Below are positions 27,939 to 39,410 of a stretch of DNA of 64,000 nucleotides, one piece after another (within the stretch, counting starts at the first letter, position 1; every line of letters begins with the position of its first letter). The stretch lies in the NCBI RefSeq assembly GCF_041381155.1, contig NC_091135.1, forward strand, positions 65,313,067-65,377,066, read 5' to 3'. The stretch comes from Argopecten irradians. Its lineage: Eukaryota > Mollusca > Bivalvia > Pectinida > Pectinidae. The notes under the pieces were generated by a model. The model made no database searches. It was not told where the DNA came from and worked only from the letters and a program-made list of their open reading frames with translations. The position numbers and the translations under genes were made by a program.

Positions 27939-28498
27939 AACATACGGAAACTTCCGTACGTTTTGTCAAGAAGTAAAGATGACGTAAGAAAATGTTGAAG
28001 TTGAACTTTGGAATTTAATGATGATAACTTTGACTTGACGGATGGCTATTCTGGAGTGTCCAGAATATAGCTGATGTGTTCCGTACAAAGTCGGAGACCT
28101 AACTGCTTTACAAATAATATATTTCATGCTTAAATAATGTACATACAATAAAATTACAGAATTATGATTGACAGATATCGCTCATTGGCAGATTAATCAG
28201 CCGTGGTCAGTGTCCTTTAGGCAATTAGGATGGCCGTGACATTAATCCGGTTACGTAATAGAATGGAACTTAAAATCTTTCAGAAAAGGTATCAAAGTAA
28301 ATTGCCAGAGGATATACACAGTTATCACACATATGGGGTTTTATCTCAAATGTCACAAACGTAAATATGATCAAGAATATAACCTTAGGAATGTCAAATT
28401 ACACACAATAGTATTAACTGATAATTGATGTTAAAATTTAGCAACTATTAACGCAAGTTCAAAGCACTTTAAAATTTATCACAAAATTCTTTGTGATA
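27939..28498 (-). repeat. 3' LTR (560 bp)
   Basis: Matches 29,659-30,218 without indels. The substitutions I saw are at about 28,021, 28,098 and 28,254. The small frame at 27,966-28,148 recurs in the other LTR and is not a gene. Confidence 0.93.
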
Positions 28499-28514
28499 AC
28501 TTCCTTCCGCTCCG
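28499..28514 (-). other. Polypurine tract of the LTR element
   Basis: Immediately upstream of the 3' LTR on the minus strand is GGAGCGGAAGGAAGT, nearly all purine. This is the expected primer for plus-strand DNA synthesis. Confidence 0.75.
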
Positions 28515-28534
28515 GGAAAGACGCGTCCCGCGTC

Positions 28535-29454
28535 TTAATTAAACTGTCCTCTGTTTTGATGGAGTCTATTCGCTCGGTTTTCATAGGAAATGTGTGGTCG
28601 CTGGCGTCGTGAATTATTTTGTGGTTGGTTTGGTGGTCCGGGAAAAGTATTCGGTCTGGTAGTATTTGGAGCGCTGTAGTAACTAAGTTGTTTTTGGAGG
28701 CTTGTGATTATGTTTTGTTTCTGTTTTAATTCCTCGTCCTTCTCCGAAATTTTGAACTTTAAATTCGCAATCTGTCGTTGTGTCTGTTCTTTTTGTTTCG
28801 CGGTTGTTTGTAATGTACTGATTGTTTCGTCTTTGCTTTTCATAATTTTCTTTCTGTTGTCCAATGCTTTTTCTAGTTCCTTAATTTGAGACACATAATT
28901 GGTTATATTCACATTTTTGACGCGCGCACATTCCTCTTCTAGAATTTCGTTTGATCTTTGTAATTTTGCACACTTTTCTGATATTTTGGAGATGGTAATT
29001 TTGGTACGAACAAGTTTTGACTGTAATGAAATTATCTGGTTGCTGTAGTTAGAGTCTTTCTGGAAATCGTTTTGAAGTTCACTATTTTCAATGTTACTGA
29101 ATGGAAAAATACACAATACCTTTTTGGTTTCTCGGAATTTCCTGAGACGTTCAGAATCCCGCCGCCGTTTAGATGTTGACTTGGCCTTTTTCTTTGGTGC
29201 AGTGCGAATAACGGACTTACTGTCCGAAGAGTTTTTCGGGACAGGAACAGGATGGATAGGCAGTTGTCGCTGACTGGTCCAGGGATAATATCCTGTTGTA
29301 CCAACATTTGTAGTACAATGTGTCCGGTTCGATTAAAACACATTCTCGAAAAGTGGCCAATGTTTCCACATCGGAAACATTAACATCCGTTTGCTGGACA
29401 ACACATCGGATGGTTTGAGGCGAAGTGGCCTCCACATCTATAGCATAATGCCAT
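28535..29454 (-). pseudogene. Broken Gag-like protein: CCHC zinc knuckles, basic stretch, long coiled coil
   Basis: The sole coding region of the LTR element. From an ATG at 29,454 one frame gives a C-x2-C-G-G-H knuckle-like block, then an in-frame TAA (29,380-29,382). It continues into a classical knuckle, CFRCGNIGHFSRMC (C-x2-C-x4-H-x4-C). Just after this the meaningful frame shifts by one base near 29,333 and stays open for 265 codons to the stop at 28,535. That part has a lysine/arginine-rich segment (KKKAKSTSKRRR) resembling nuclear-localisation or nucleic-acid-binding stretches of Gag-like proteins. It then has about 110 residues of charged coiled coil and a Pro/Asn/Arg-rich tail. Upstream, 29,460-29,630 also holds an open Gag-like frame ending in TGA. 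Knuckles before the coiled coil, with no polymerase, is unusual. The stop and shift suggest the protein is not made from this copy. Confidence 0.75.
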
Positions 29455-29645
29455 CCTGAATGGTTACAGTCAAAACGTTACCCTGGTTAACTCCAAAGTA
29501 TGGCGAACACAGTCTTGGTTAAAATCCAGTCCGTGTGATTCCGAATAGAGTTGGTCCTTCTTTGAGTCACTAGCGGGAAATACTTGCTTGGCAGTTGAGG
29601 TTTCGGGAAAGCGTACCCAGCGTAGAAGTGGGTACTACCAGGATT

Positions 29646-29655
29646 ATCTCCACCA
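29646..29655 (-). other. Primer-binding site complementary to tRNA-Ala
   Basis: Three bases inside the 5' LTR the minus strand reads TGGTGGAGAT. This is the exact complement of ATCTCCACCA, the 3' end (with added CCA) of the tRNA-Ala genes in this window. Ten contiguous matches at the expected position support it as the reverse-transcription primer site. Confidence 0.8.
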
Positions 29656-29658
29656 ATT

Positions 29659-30218
29659 AACATACGGAAACTTCCGTACGTTTTGTCAAGAAGTAAAGAT
29701 GACGTAAGAAAATGTTGAAGTTGAACTTTGGAATTTAATGGTGATAACTTTGACTTGACGGATGGCTATTCTGGAGTGTCCAGAATATAGCTGATGTGTT
29801 CCGTACAAAGTCGGAGACCTAACTGCTTTACAAATAAAATATTTCATGCTTAAATAATGTACATACAATAAAATTACAGAATTATGATTGACAGATATCG
29901 CTCATTGGCAGATTAATCAGCCGTGGTCAGTGTCCTTTAGGCAATTAGGATGGCCGTGACATTAATCCGGTTATGTAATAGAATGGAACTTAAAATCTTT
30001 CAGAAAAGGTATCAAAGTAAATTGCCAGAGGATATACACAGTTATCACACATATGGGGTTTTATCTCAAATGTCACAAACGTAAATATGATCAAGAATAT
30101 AACCTTAGGAATGTCAAATTACACACAATAGTATTAACTGATAATTGATGTTAAAATTTAGCAACTATTAACGCAAGTTCAAAGCACTTTAAAATTTATC
30201 ACAAAATTCTTTGTGATA
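29659..30218 (-). repeat. 5' LTR (560 bp)
   Basis: Direct-repeat partner of 27,939-28,498. It would contain the promoter for the minus-strand element transcript. Confidence 0.93.
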
Positions 30219-30223
30219 GTATT
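30219..30223. repeat. Target-site duplication GTATT, right copy
   Basis: GTATT directly after the 5' LTR, matching 27,934-27,938. Confidence 0.9.
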
Positions 30224-32185
30224 CATAGTAACAGGAAATAAATAACTATCGTTTTTTACTATAACACTAAAATAATTCCACAAATCTAACCGCGTTTGTA
30301 ACAAATGAGCTCGAAGTAGCGATGGCCACGATATCTACGGTATTGTTGGCTTACACGATCAACTTCTGACAACAACCATGGTTACTTAATGGGGGTACAC
30401 AAAGTAAAGTTTAAAAACAAAATGAATAAATAAGTTTTTTTCAGTTGAATTGTTTAATTCTTTATATAATATATAAATAACCGAAACTAAGAACATAGTT
30501 TAACACATTGCAAAGCTGAGAATGGACACGCTTTGAGTAGGACAATCAAATTGTACTTCGGGCGGGTCACAAAAACTCCCATTCCCCCATCAATCAGACC
30601 GCTTATCGTAGGAGGGGGAGAAACACCTGCCCCACAGTGTCTCTTTGTACTGAAGGGGACACAAGACATTTAATGCCTTCCATGGGGTTTCTGTCACCAT
30701 AGTAACGAACTTAATGACCACACAATGCATTTGTATTTTCTTCAATGAATTAATAATCACTCCTTTACCGACTCCCTGTTTTTTAATTATTACAATTAAG
30801 GTTTTATCTTTGTTTCCTTACCTAACTGTGTCGGAAAGAGAGTAGTATTGGAAGGGCACTGACAGATTATTATACAACCTCTTCATGTGTTCGTAGACAA
30901 CATGTGGAATCCAAATAAATAATTAATTCAGTTAAGTATTAATATAATTTATCAATATTATATTTAATGATTAACTACTACATATTTCTTTTTCTACCAT
31001 ATTGCGCTCATTGTTTTATTGACAACCCCCAAAATGACATAAAATTATCTACACAAAATTTAGTTGAAATCCAAATATATTCACATGTATATATACACAA
31101 ATTATGTAATGATTCAATAATTATTATCTGCCACATGTATTTAACGTCCAATTACTGTAGTTTCCCATATGGTATTGTTGTGTATATTACTATAATCACG
31201 TTTTGTTAAGTTGCCTGTTTTATTTGACCAGTTTCCATGCCACCAGCAGTAAATGTCCTAAACCTGTTGTAAATAACAACACGTCACACCTAACGGATAG
31301 TAAACATGGTGTAAATCCTAGAAAGTAAAGATGACAAATGTAATTCACGTGTGGTCATATTTCATAAGTCAACCTGGACACCTCATATCTGTCCATGTGA
31401 CAATACACAGCATTCCTATGGTAATCATACACCTTTTACTTGGTGATGTTAACTAGACAAACCAGGCTAGACGTTGTGTACGCTAGTTCTTTGATCAGGA
31501 ATTACTAAGGTGGTCTCATAACAAACTCAAACATTCAATTTCACTATTATTTATTTTCAAATACGATGACATGATATGTCAAGCAATAATACATATTGAT
31601 TCTGGACAAAATTCTATGAAACAAATCCAAAATATGCCGCGTTTTATAGCAAAGAAAATACGACAAAATACATATACTTTATAGACACTTTGATGACATC
31701 TAGGGATTTGTGATCAACTAGTCGTCTAATTCCCTACTGGAACATTAAGTGAGAATTTCATAAAATCATTAATTTTAAAAGGATAATTTAGTGGGTTTTT
31801 AAGTTTAATGAGCATGACAAAACGTTAACTTGACAAATTACAGAGCTCTAACTATTGCCCTATTCTACAACACCATCCATCATTCCAATTATATACCAGT
31901 CGATTTCGTCACGTGGAATTTAGTTTTGATTAAAATGAAACCTATGTATGACAAAATAGATTATCTAACAACTGCTGCAATGTCACTTTAATGATATTGG
32001 ATCATGAATATACAATACCAGAGAAAATATGAAAGAGTTTTGTAATTGACTCATTTCGCATACATGGTGATTGTCTGACGTAACGTCGCTTTTCAGTTGT
32101 TTTAATTACCATTTTACTACAATAGCAACCACAGGAGTATATTTTGGGTATGAGTTGTGAGGTCGCTTTTTTGAGAAAAACCTTC
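30224..32185. other. Non-coding AT-rich stretch
   Basis: No recognised gene. A GC-richer patch at 30,530-30,665 has a 60-codon minus-strand frame (proline/glycine run, then hydrophobic residues) that I do not recognise and do not call as a gene. Confidence 0.45.
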
Positions 32186-32345
32186 TGTTCTGTTCGCCTG
32201 GCCGAGATACACCAAAGTGATCAAATTTTTGCTTAACGTAGTATGTTTCAGTCATGTAACACTATTAAATTAGCGAGAGGTTCACTACTACAAGGAAACA
32301 GAACGCAACTCAGTCCCTACATACCGGATACGTCATTCCGACGTC
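32186..32345 (+). mobile_element. Highly diverged SINE-like fragment
   Basis: CCTGGCCGAGATACACCAAAG, GTTTCAGTCATGTAACACTAT and CACTACTACAAGGAAACAGAA follow the order of the family's middle region, with many changes. This is an old copy. Confidence 0.55.
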
Positions 32346-32899
32346 GACTGTTAAGCAAAAACAACCACTAAATAAATATTTTACAGGTGATCTGGTGTCA
32401 TACTATTTACTTGTTTCCTGTATAGAAAAATAGGTATTATGCTTATATCGTTTTCAGCACTCTTTGTCCTCCTATCCCACCATGCACTTGTATTTAAAAC
32501 TTATGTTGCGTTCAAGGCTATTTATTACCAGTTAAAGTTGAAGCATCGACTATGCCGATAAATATCTTACTGCATTCATGACATTCAAAAAAAGCAACCA
32601 ATTGACTGAGACTATCAACATTATCAAAGATGAAAGGCAATGTGAAATTCATCATGGCGGGATGAGTGAGGAAGTGTGTACCACTTCCGGTCTTATCAAT
32701 GAAGCGGATAACAGAAGTCTAAATTACTTTCGTCTCATTCAATAATTTAAAAAAAAGAGAAAAATAATAACTTATACGTCTGAAATTCGATAAAAAGTAA
32801 TAGTAACACATAACGTATTTCCTGTTGATGTCTGAACAAGCATCCAGCGGGTAGCCTTTTATAATTTAACATATGTATACGTTCCCATAGTGTGCTTAC

Positions 32900-33050
32900 T
32901 TTATAATAGATCGACATCATTTCGCTCGTGTATAGGTTCCCATCCAGTGATTCTATCTCGTGATAAAGATGAACCCCATCTGTCGTGTCACCAAATTCAA
33001 CAATAGCCATAGCCAGGACAGTACTCGAGGTGTTACTGTTTGGAGTGACT
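32900..33050 (-). CDS. Candidate internal exon of an unrecognised gene
   Basis: On the minus strand an open frame with balanced, protein-like composition (for example LAMAIVEFGDTTDGVHLY and EIESLDGNLYTSEMMS) ends exactly at GTAAGC, a good splice donor (first intron bases at 32,899-32,894). A possible acceptor is CCCTGACAG just above 33,050, although the pyrimidine tract is weak. The frame has a stop just upstream at about 33,067, which fits an exon edge. No family is recognised. The stretch after the donor is AT-driven (runs of L, F), unlike the part before it. Existence as an exon is inference. Confidence 0.35.
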
Positions 33051-33587
33051 TTTCTCAACGTCTCGCTGTCAGGGACATCGACTTACAACAATCACAATAC
33101 TGAGGGATAAACCTATTACATACCCTTAATAGAGCAATCAGAATATGTCTTTTTAATAAACGTACTCATTGAAATTAAACTATTATATAATCTCATATAG
33201 TATATTTTATACCATATCGAAATATACCGTGCCTTCTTTTTCAATACACATGGATTTACATTTGAGTATATTCTTAGTACAACAACTTCACTTGGTTCGT
33301 TCAAAGTCAAATGACATTTAATATCTATACTATATAACATAACGTAAGATGGGTTTTTCAATAAATTACAGTTTATGAATATTTTTATACACCAGATACA
33401 CCGAATACGGATATGTTTCCCACAAACTAGGAATTTCCACGGGAATCTCGGTCAGAAATCAGGACCTTTAGATGTAAACCTTCACTGACATTCCGGATAT
33501 TTTGTTTCGTGCATAAATCGGGAAGAATGTTACTTTTTCATTGTAACTTTATCGGCGGATAGGTAATTTCAAACGATATCAGTTAGA

Positions 33588-33740
33588 ATGAGATATCGAG
33601 AGAAAACACAGGTGCCCAGTTCCAGCCACAAAGGACCCCTGACCTACAAACACAACCTGTATGGCATGCCACTTCGACAATTACCGGAATCCGAACGGAT
33701 GCGCTTCATGGCAAACGAGTTCCGTGAACTATACTCATAA
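33588..33740 (+). CDS. Candidate 50-residue small protein or terminal exon, unrecognised
   Basis: ATG at 33,588 to TAA at 33,738-33,740 gives a 50-residue hydrophilic, Arg/Glu/Met-rich peptide. It contains SSSHKGPLTYKHNLYGMPLR and ends ERMRFMANEFRELYS. It stands out from its surroundings. GC is higher and third positions are mostly C or G (CCC, TCC, AGC, CAC, CTG, ACC, TAC, AAC, GGC, TTC), as expected for real coding sequence. It could be a complete small ORF or the last exon of a plus-strand gene, with a possible acceptor at ATATCAG just before 33,583. No signal peptide or membrane segment is evident. I do not recognise a family. No clear AATAAA follows nearby. Confidence 0.5.
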   Translation: MRYREKTQVPSSSHKGPLTYKHNLYGMPLRQLPESERMRFMANEFRELYS

Positions 33741-35340
33741 CATTCATGGTTAACAGGTCCTCCTGTGGTTTAGGAAGGAATGTAATAATCTTTGATGTTC
33801 AGGGATACAGGATCTTCTCCGCATAAAAAGCGGTTTAGGGTATCGTTGGTAGTTATATGGTAAAAAACCGTACACAATATGCACACTTTTTAGTACATTT
33901 TTATATTTTACCAGTACTTTTCCAATATCTCCCATACGTTCCTTGTGTTATTTACAATTTTATTATCGTATGACGTTCACACCAGTTCCTCAATCTCCCA
34001 ATAGTGACACTAGCAGCTAATTGATTAGGATCTGACAGGTTTCTCCCTCTGATTCCGTCGATGAATGCTGGCTGTTGGCTTACATCATGTTGTGTACCGT
34101 CCTGCTATTATATTAATCTCCCCAAGTTATAATACAATGATGTTCACTTTCCGACAGTCTGTCAACCATTGGAGACCATACTCGGTGTTCATTATCGTAT
34201 TGGAATTAAGTACATGCCTGGATATACAAATTAAACATTAAATTTGATTGGTATACACAGGACGATGAACCCAACTCTTCCTGTAGCGACGAAAGTGCGT
34301 ACGTGTTCCTCTGCCCTACCATGTAAACACACTTTGTTTTAATGACACAATACATGGCCATATGGCAGAACATTACCCAAACTTGAAATTTCCTGATAAT
34401 ATCAAGGGCTTCGACATAAAGCGGCCATTATTTACAACAATTCGATGATACACATTAGCCAAGCCCCCTGTTTCTTATCATTCATGATGAAAACCAGATT
34501 TATTTGAATCCCACATTTCCTTTTGAACTTTGGCTTCTGTTTTGCATTGACGTGGTAATGACCTTTAATGAGGCTGCGCACGCAACAGATTTGATTCGTA
34601 CGCGCGACTGAAGAGCGGCTGTTCAGTTGACCACAAAACCTCATGGGGTTCTCGGCTATCCCTGATGCTGACCAGGTCGAGATTAGGACAGTGGTTCGAC
34701 CAGTTCACATGCATTATAAAATAAACAAGTGAAGTGATAAAGCGGCTGGATTTCTTATCTTAATTCTGATAAAATACAGAAAGGCGAGGGAACACCTAGG
34801 ACGTTTCCAGTCATATTCGAACATTATTTTAAAGCGAGTTGTCATGGTAACCAATCATCTATATATCTTTAATTTTGTGTGAGAGCATATTCACTGGTAT
34901 CGAATTGGTTTGTAGGTTTCATTAATTTTAAGTTTATTAAGATATTTATTTTCTATTAATTATCTGTTTTGAAATAATATATATAACAATATTTTGTATA
35001 TGAATATGATAAACTAGTCATTACATAAAAGACTTCAGAATGGACTGTAGGATCTTCAATGAGTGTCCATTTCATAAGATTTTATGAAACGAGTTTTCAG
35101 AAGTTGTTCTAATTTGCGGGCCTTGTCGAGCAAACAAAATAAAAATTTCGAAACGAGTTTCATAAAAAAGTTTATTATTATATACAAGCATTGGTTGGGT
35201 GACTAAGTCCTATAATAAAACCTGAGGTCAATATTATTAATTTAAATCAATATGTACAAAAAGACGGGCATGAAAGAAAATCAGTATTGCAGTGTGAAAG
35301 CATCAAACCTTAATTTATTCTGAATCCGTTTTATTTGCAT
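33741..35340. other. Non-coding stretch
   Basis: No recognised gene or repeat. Short frames (33,750-33,935 and 34,432-34,644, both minus) carry no identifiable features. Confidence 0.45.
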
Positions 35341-35345
35341 TGTTG

Positions 35346-35533
35346 GTTTGTTTGTTTATTTAATTAACGTCCTATTAACAGCTATGGTCATGTAAGGACG
35401 GCCTCCCATGTATGCGGTGTTTTGCGTGTATGTTGTGCGAGGTGCGTGTTTTGGGAGACTGCGGTATATTCATGTTATGTCTTCTTGTATAGTGGAACTA
35501 TTGCCCTTTTTATAGTGCTATATCACTGAAGCA
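35346..35533 (-). mobile_element. 5'-truncated SINE-like copy
   Basis: The tail (GTTTGTTTGTTTATTTAATT on the + strand) is intact, followed by AACGTCCTATTAACAGC, GGACGGCCTCCCATGTATGC, GGGAGACTGCGGTATATTCA and AGTGCTATATCACTGAAGC. It then stops abruptly. The flanking GCATT may be a short target duplication. Confidence 0.88.
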
Positions 35534-37127
35534 TTAATAAAACACAGGTTGTAATATACAAAATATGTATAATTTAATATTTCAAAACGATATGGCAGTT
35601 GGAATAAATATGGCATATGCATCTCACCTCGAACGGGGAATTCTTTTTCAATTATCGTCAGTGTCAAAAGTATTTTCACCAACTTTCTATATTAAGTCTT
35701 TGATACCTGACCTTTATAATAGAATAGTTAGCACCACACCTAGATTTGACCAACAAAGGTTCCCTTCTCTAAACGTCCATAGGCATATAATGACTTGATT
35801 TAGAGATGTCATCTGCAGGAGTTTAAAGTATGATGAATTTATTACGCTACGCTGTCTGGTCTACAAGTGTCGAGTTGGAAACACATTTGTTTTTGTTTGG
35901 TCTTATCACAAATGTAAGATAAGAAAACACATTAAAACTCAGGAGCCGCCGGGGCGCAATGTCATAACATAATGTTTCCATATAATGTCGGATGCACGTA
36001 TCAAAATGCGCGTGCAACGCTAGATTTATTTATAAAATACAAACAAACTTCCATTGAAATATAGCACGATCTAAAAATAACACAAATGTTTTATTTTTAC
36101 TGACTATGGAACCTAAAATACAATGCATATAAATTCTTTATAACACCATATGGACAGAAACAAAGGTTTTTAATTTTTAAAATAAATATGTCGTTTCTTC
36201 AAAAATGTCAAAACCAATAATAAATGTCCAATTAATTATAAGAAAAACGTTGGTCAAAGAACGGCACCCTGATGAATGCAGCGTTCCTCCCATGTATGTG
36301 GTGTATGCAGTACGTGGTGTCCCAAGTATTTCACTAGATTCATTTAGATCAAATGTTAATGAGTAGATGATTATTTGATACGGCTATATTTCTGTCCATA
36401 TGCCCGACTTTTGCATTCTGTTCACGTTACAGTACTTGTGTCATGACCTAGAAAAGAGGACTGCCAAGATTTAAATTGATACTAAGGCAGCTGTTCTTTT
36501 GTTGTATTCTCTGTATTATCTCCAAACGGGAGCGTAACCTGTGATTCGGAAATCCCGACGCTGTGCAACTCAAAGTGATCCAACAAAATACAACCTGAAA
36601 AGTTAACCGCCCATCATTTTCACAATACCGTGTATCAACTGTTATAAAGTGATCACGACGGTATCATTTCGGATAACAGAAACGGGTCGTTAGAAAAACT
36701 ACTTAAGCGCAACGGGTTCATCCGGGCTATCCACACAATGAAAAATGGCGTCTTGTTTTTTTTGTATGCATTATTTTGCTTCTCTTAGTCACTCTGGAGA
36801 TATATGTCTTAATTAATGCAATTCTGAAGCAATTGACATCAGTGAAATGGATGTAACGCTTAAATAACTAGATCCCGGTGATTGATTAATGATTATTTAG
36901 CAGCGTGTCAATGCGAGGACATACTATTATTCAGATTGAATGTCAGGCTACAGACCCGAACCACATCATATTGTGTTGGAATACGTCTGTAACATTCCCT
37001 AATGTTAAACGAAAATCTGATGTAAAAAGTAAATAACATTTTATTTATATTTCAAAATCAAATTTCTTATTCTCCATCCAGTAGTTTAATTCAACCGCCA
37101 ATGTTTCTTTATTTAATATTGTATCAT
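35534..37127. other. Non-coding stretch
   Basis: AT-rich, with no recognised gene. The 77-codon frame at 35,565-35,798 is unremarkable. Confidence 0.45.
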
Positions 37128-38575
37128 GTGTTTGGTTGATTAGATTTACGTCCTATCAACAGGCAAGGACATTTAAGGACGACCCCCGATGTGTGTTAAC
37201 GTCCTATCATCAGATAGGGTCATTTAAGGACGGCCTCCCATGTGTGTTAACGTCCTATCAACAGACAGGGTCATTTAAGGACGGCCTCCCATGTGTGTTA
37301 ACGTCCTATCATCAGACAGAGTCATTTAAGGACGGCCTCCCATGTGTGTTAACGTCCTATCATCAGACAGGGTCATTTAAGGACGGCCTCCCATGTGTGT
37401 TAACGTCCTATCATCAGACAGGGTCATTTAAGGACGGCATCCCATGTGTGTTAACGTCCTATCATCAGACAGGGTCATTTAAGGACGGCATCCCATGTGT
37501 GTTAACGTCCTATCATCAGACAGAGTCATTTAAGGACGGCCTCCCATGTGCACTAACGTCATGTTAACAGACAGGGTCATTTAAGGACGGCCTCCAATGT
37601 GTGTTAACGTCCTATCATTAGACAGGGTCATTTAAGGACGGCCTCCAATGTGTGTTAACGTCCTATCAACATACAGGGTCATTTAAGGACGGCCTCCAAT
37701 GTGTGTTAACGTCCTATCATTAGACAGGGTCATTTAAGGACGGCATCCCATGTGTGTTAACGTCCTATCATTAGACAGGGTCATTTAAGGACGGCCTCCA
37801 ATGTGTGTTAACGTCCTATCAACATACAGGGTCATTTAAGGACGGCATCCCATGTGTGTTAACGTCCTATCATTAGACAGGGTCATTTAAGGACGGCATC
37901 CCATGTGTGTTAACGTCCTATCATTAGACAGGGTCATTTAAGGACGGCATCCCATGTGTGTTAACGTCCTATCATCGACAGACAGGGTCATTCAATGACG
38001 GCCTCCCATGAGTGTGACGTCCTATCATCAGACAGGGTCATTTAAGGACGGCCTCCCATGTGTGTGACGTCCTATCAACAGCCAAGGTCATTTAAGGAAG
38101 GCCTTCCATGTGTGTTAACGTCCTATCAACAGACAGGTTTATTAATGACGGCCTCCCATGTGTGATAACGTCCTATTTACAGACAGGATCATTTAAGGAC
38201 GGTCTCACATATGTGTTAACGTCCTATTAACAAACAGGGTCATTTAAGGACGGCCTCCTATGTGTGGTAACGTCCTATCATCAGACAGTCATTTAAGGAA
38301 GACCTCCCATATGTACTAACGTCCAGTTAACAGACAGGGTCGTTTAAGGACGGCCTCCAATGTGTGTTAACGTCCTATCATCAGACAGGGTCATTTAAGG
38401 ACGGCCTCCCATGTGTGTTAACGTCGTATCAACAGCGAGGGTCATTTAAGGACGGCCCATATGTGTAACGTGTTGCGGTGTGTAGATGTCTGTGTGTTTT
38501 GGAAAGCTGCGGTATATTCGTGTTGAGTCTCCTTGTGATAGTGGAAGTCTTGAGTCAAGAGATATGCCATCACTA
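37128..38575 (-). mobile_element. SINE-like copy expanded by an internal 51-bp minisatellite
   Basis: The + strand begins with the family tail (TTTGGTTGATTAGATTTACG) and enters the array. It leaves it at 38,455 into the next part of the same element: GTGTTGCGGTGTGTAGATG, GGAAAGCTGCGGTATATTCG and GAGTCTCCTTGTGATAGTGG. The array therefore sits inside one copy and amplifies its 3'-terminal segment. Confidence 0.88.
37147..38455. repeat. 51-bp minisatellite, about 26 copies
   Basis: Unit landmarks are TTAACGTCCTATCATCAGAC, then GGGTCATTTAAGGACGGC, then CTCCCATGTGTG. The period is 51 bp in the left and middle part, with indels and divergence at the right end. Because 51 is divisible by three, one frame stays open for 143 codons and gives a 17-residue peptide repeat. 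The frame is broken in later units and has no start context or flanking gene, so it is not called as a protein. Confidence 0.95.
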
Positions 38576-39295
38576 TCTCCCCTTTGTCGTACTTGCTCGT
38601 GTTGTGTGTTTATGTGAAGTATAAGATTCAGAATAATTTTATTGAACAAGAATATGAATACACGGACAATGTTAACATAAAAGTTAAAGAGACTTTCCGC
38701 AACTTTCATTATTCAGACATATACATATGTCATGGATTTATTCCCAAAATACTTTTGCGATAGCATGGCAGTAAATACTGCAATCATCACAATTATGATT
38801 AGTAACATTAAATAACCATCGTATGTTCGTTATCGAGTGTTTAAGTGATAACATTGGTATATAAGAAGACTATTAAACACCCGAAATCGTTAAACTTCCA
38901 AATTAGAGGCGACTTAGTAGCTGAATGCGTATGTCTCATATCAGGTCGGGATAATTGTTGGTGAAACGTGAGCGATAACGGTCATTAATACAAATGATAC
39001 CTGGTCAGCGGGTCCTTCATCCTGAGGAATGAGGTCGTCCTGGGTCAGCGTTATTGGGTCAGTAGCCTCATTAACATTGCCAGACCCGTTACAATAAAGA
39101 TGGAGCTACTTTGTTTTCTGTAGATAACAAATTCTCTACATTCTAACCACATGTGATCTGACAGCTTGCTGTATTTACGTTCATTGGACCTTATTGCCGA
39201 TAACAACGTGAAAATAAATATTACATACATAATATTTTATGTTATTTTTGCCATATCATAAAATGTACTCAAATGATTACTTGGGCAATTTAGTC
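38576..39295. other. Non-coding stretch
   Basis: No gene or repeat recognised. Confidence 0.45.
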
Positions 39296-39410
39296 TACCT
39301 GCTAGTGATTTCAGGGACGCCTTCTCTGTATGGAATGCATTGCGATTGCTTGAGATTGTGTCCTTTGGGAGTCTGCGGTATGTTCGTAGTGTTTCTCCTT
39401 GTTACTCAAA
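39296..39410 (-). mobile_element. Diverged SINE-like fragment
   Basis: GGGACGCCTTCTCTGTATGG, TTTGGGAGTCTGCGGTATGT and AGTGTTTCTCCTTGTTA follow the order of the family. The 111-codon frame covering it is not a gene. Confidence 0.6.

Larger units (their letters stand above)
27939..30218 (-). mobile_element. Compact non-autonomous LTR retrotransposon, 2,280 bp
   Basis: Two direct 560-bp repeats at constant spacing (1,720 bp) bound a 1,160-bp interior, and GTATT is duplicated at both outer edges. On the minus strand the order is 5' LTR (29,659-30,218), a primer-binding site three bases in, a Gag-like reading frame, a purine tract and 3' LTR (27,939-28,498). The LTRs differ at only three positions that I found, so the insertion is recent. 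There is no room for protease, reverse transcriptase or integrase, so movement must have relied on another element's enzymes. The LTR ends (TATCAC...ATGTT on the minus strand) are not the usual TG...CA. Confidence 0.92.

Noticed and set aside
37136..37567. 143-codon frame with a regular 17-residue repeat, resembling a repeat protein
   Set aside because: It follows from a 51-bp unit (17 codons) of retroposon origin. The frame starts in the element tail, breaks in later units, and has no promoter, splice or poly(A) context.
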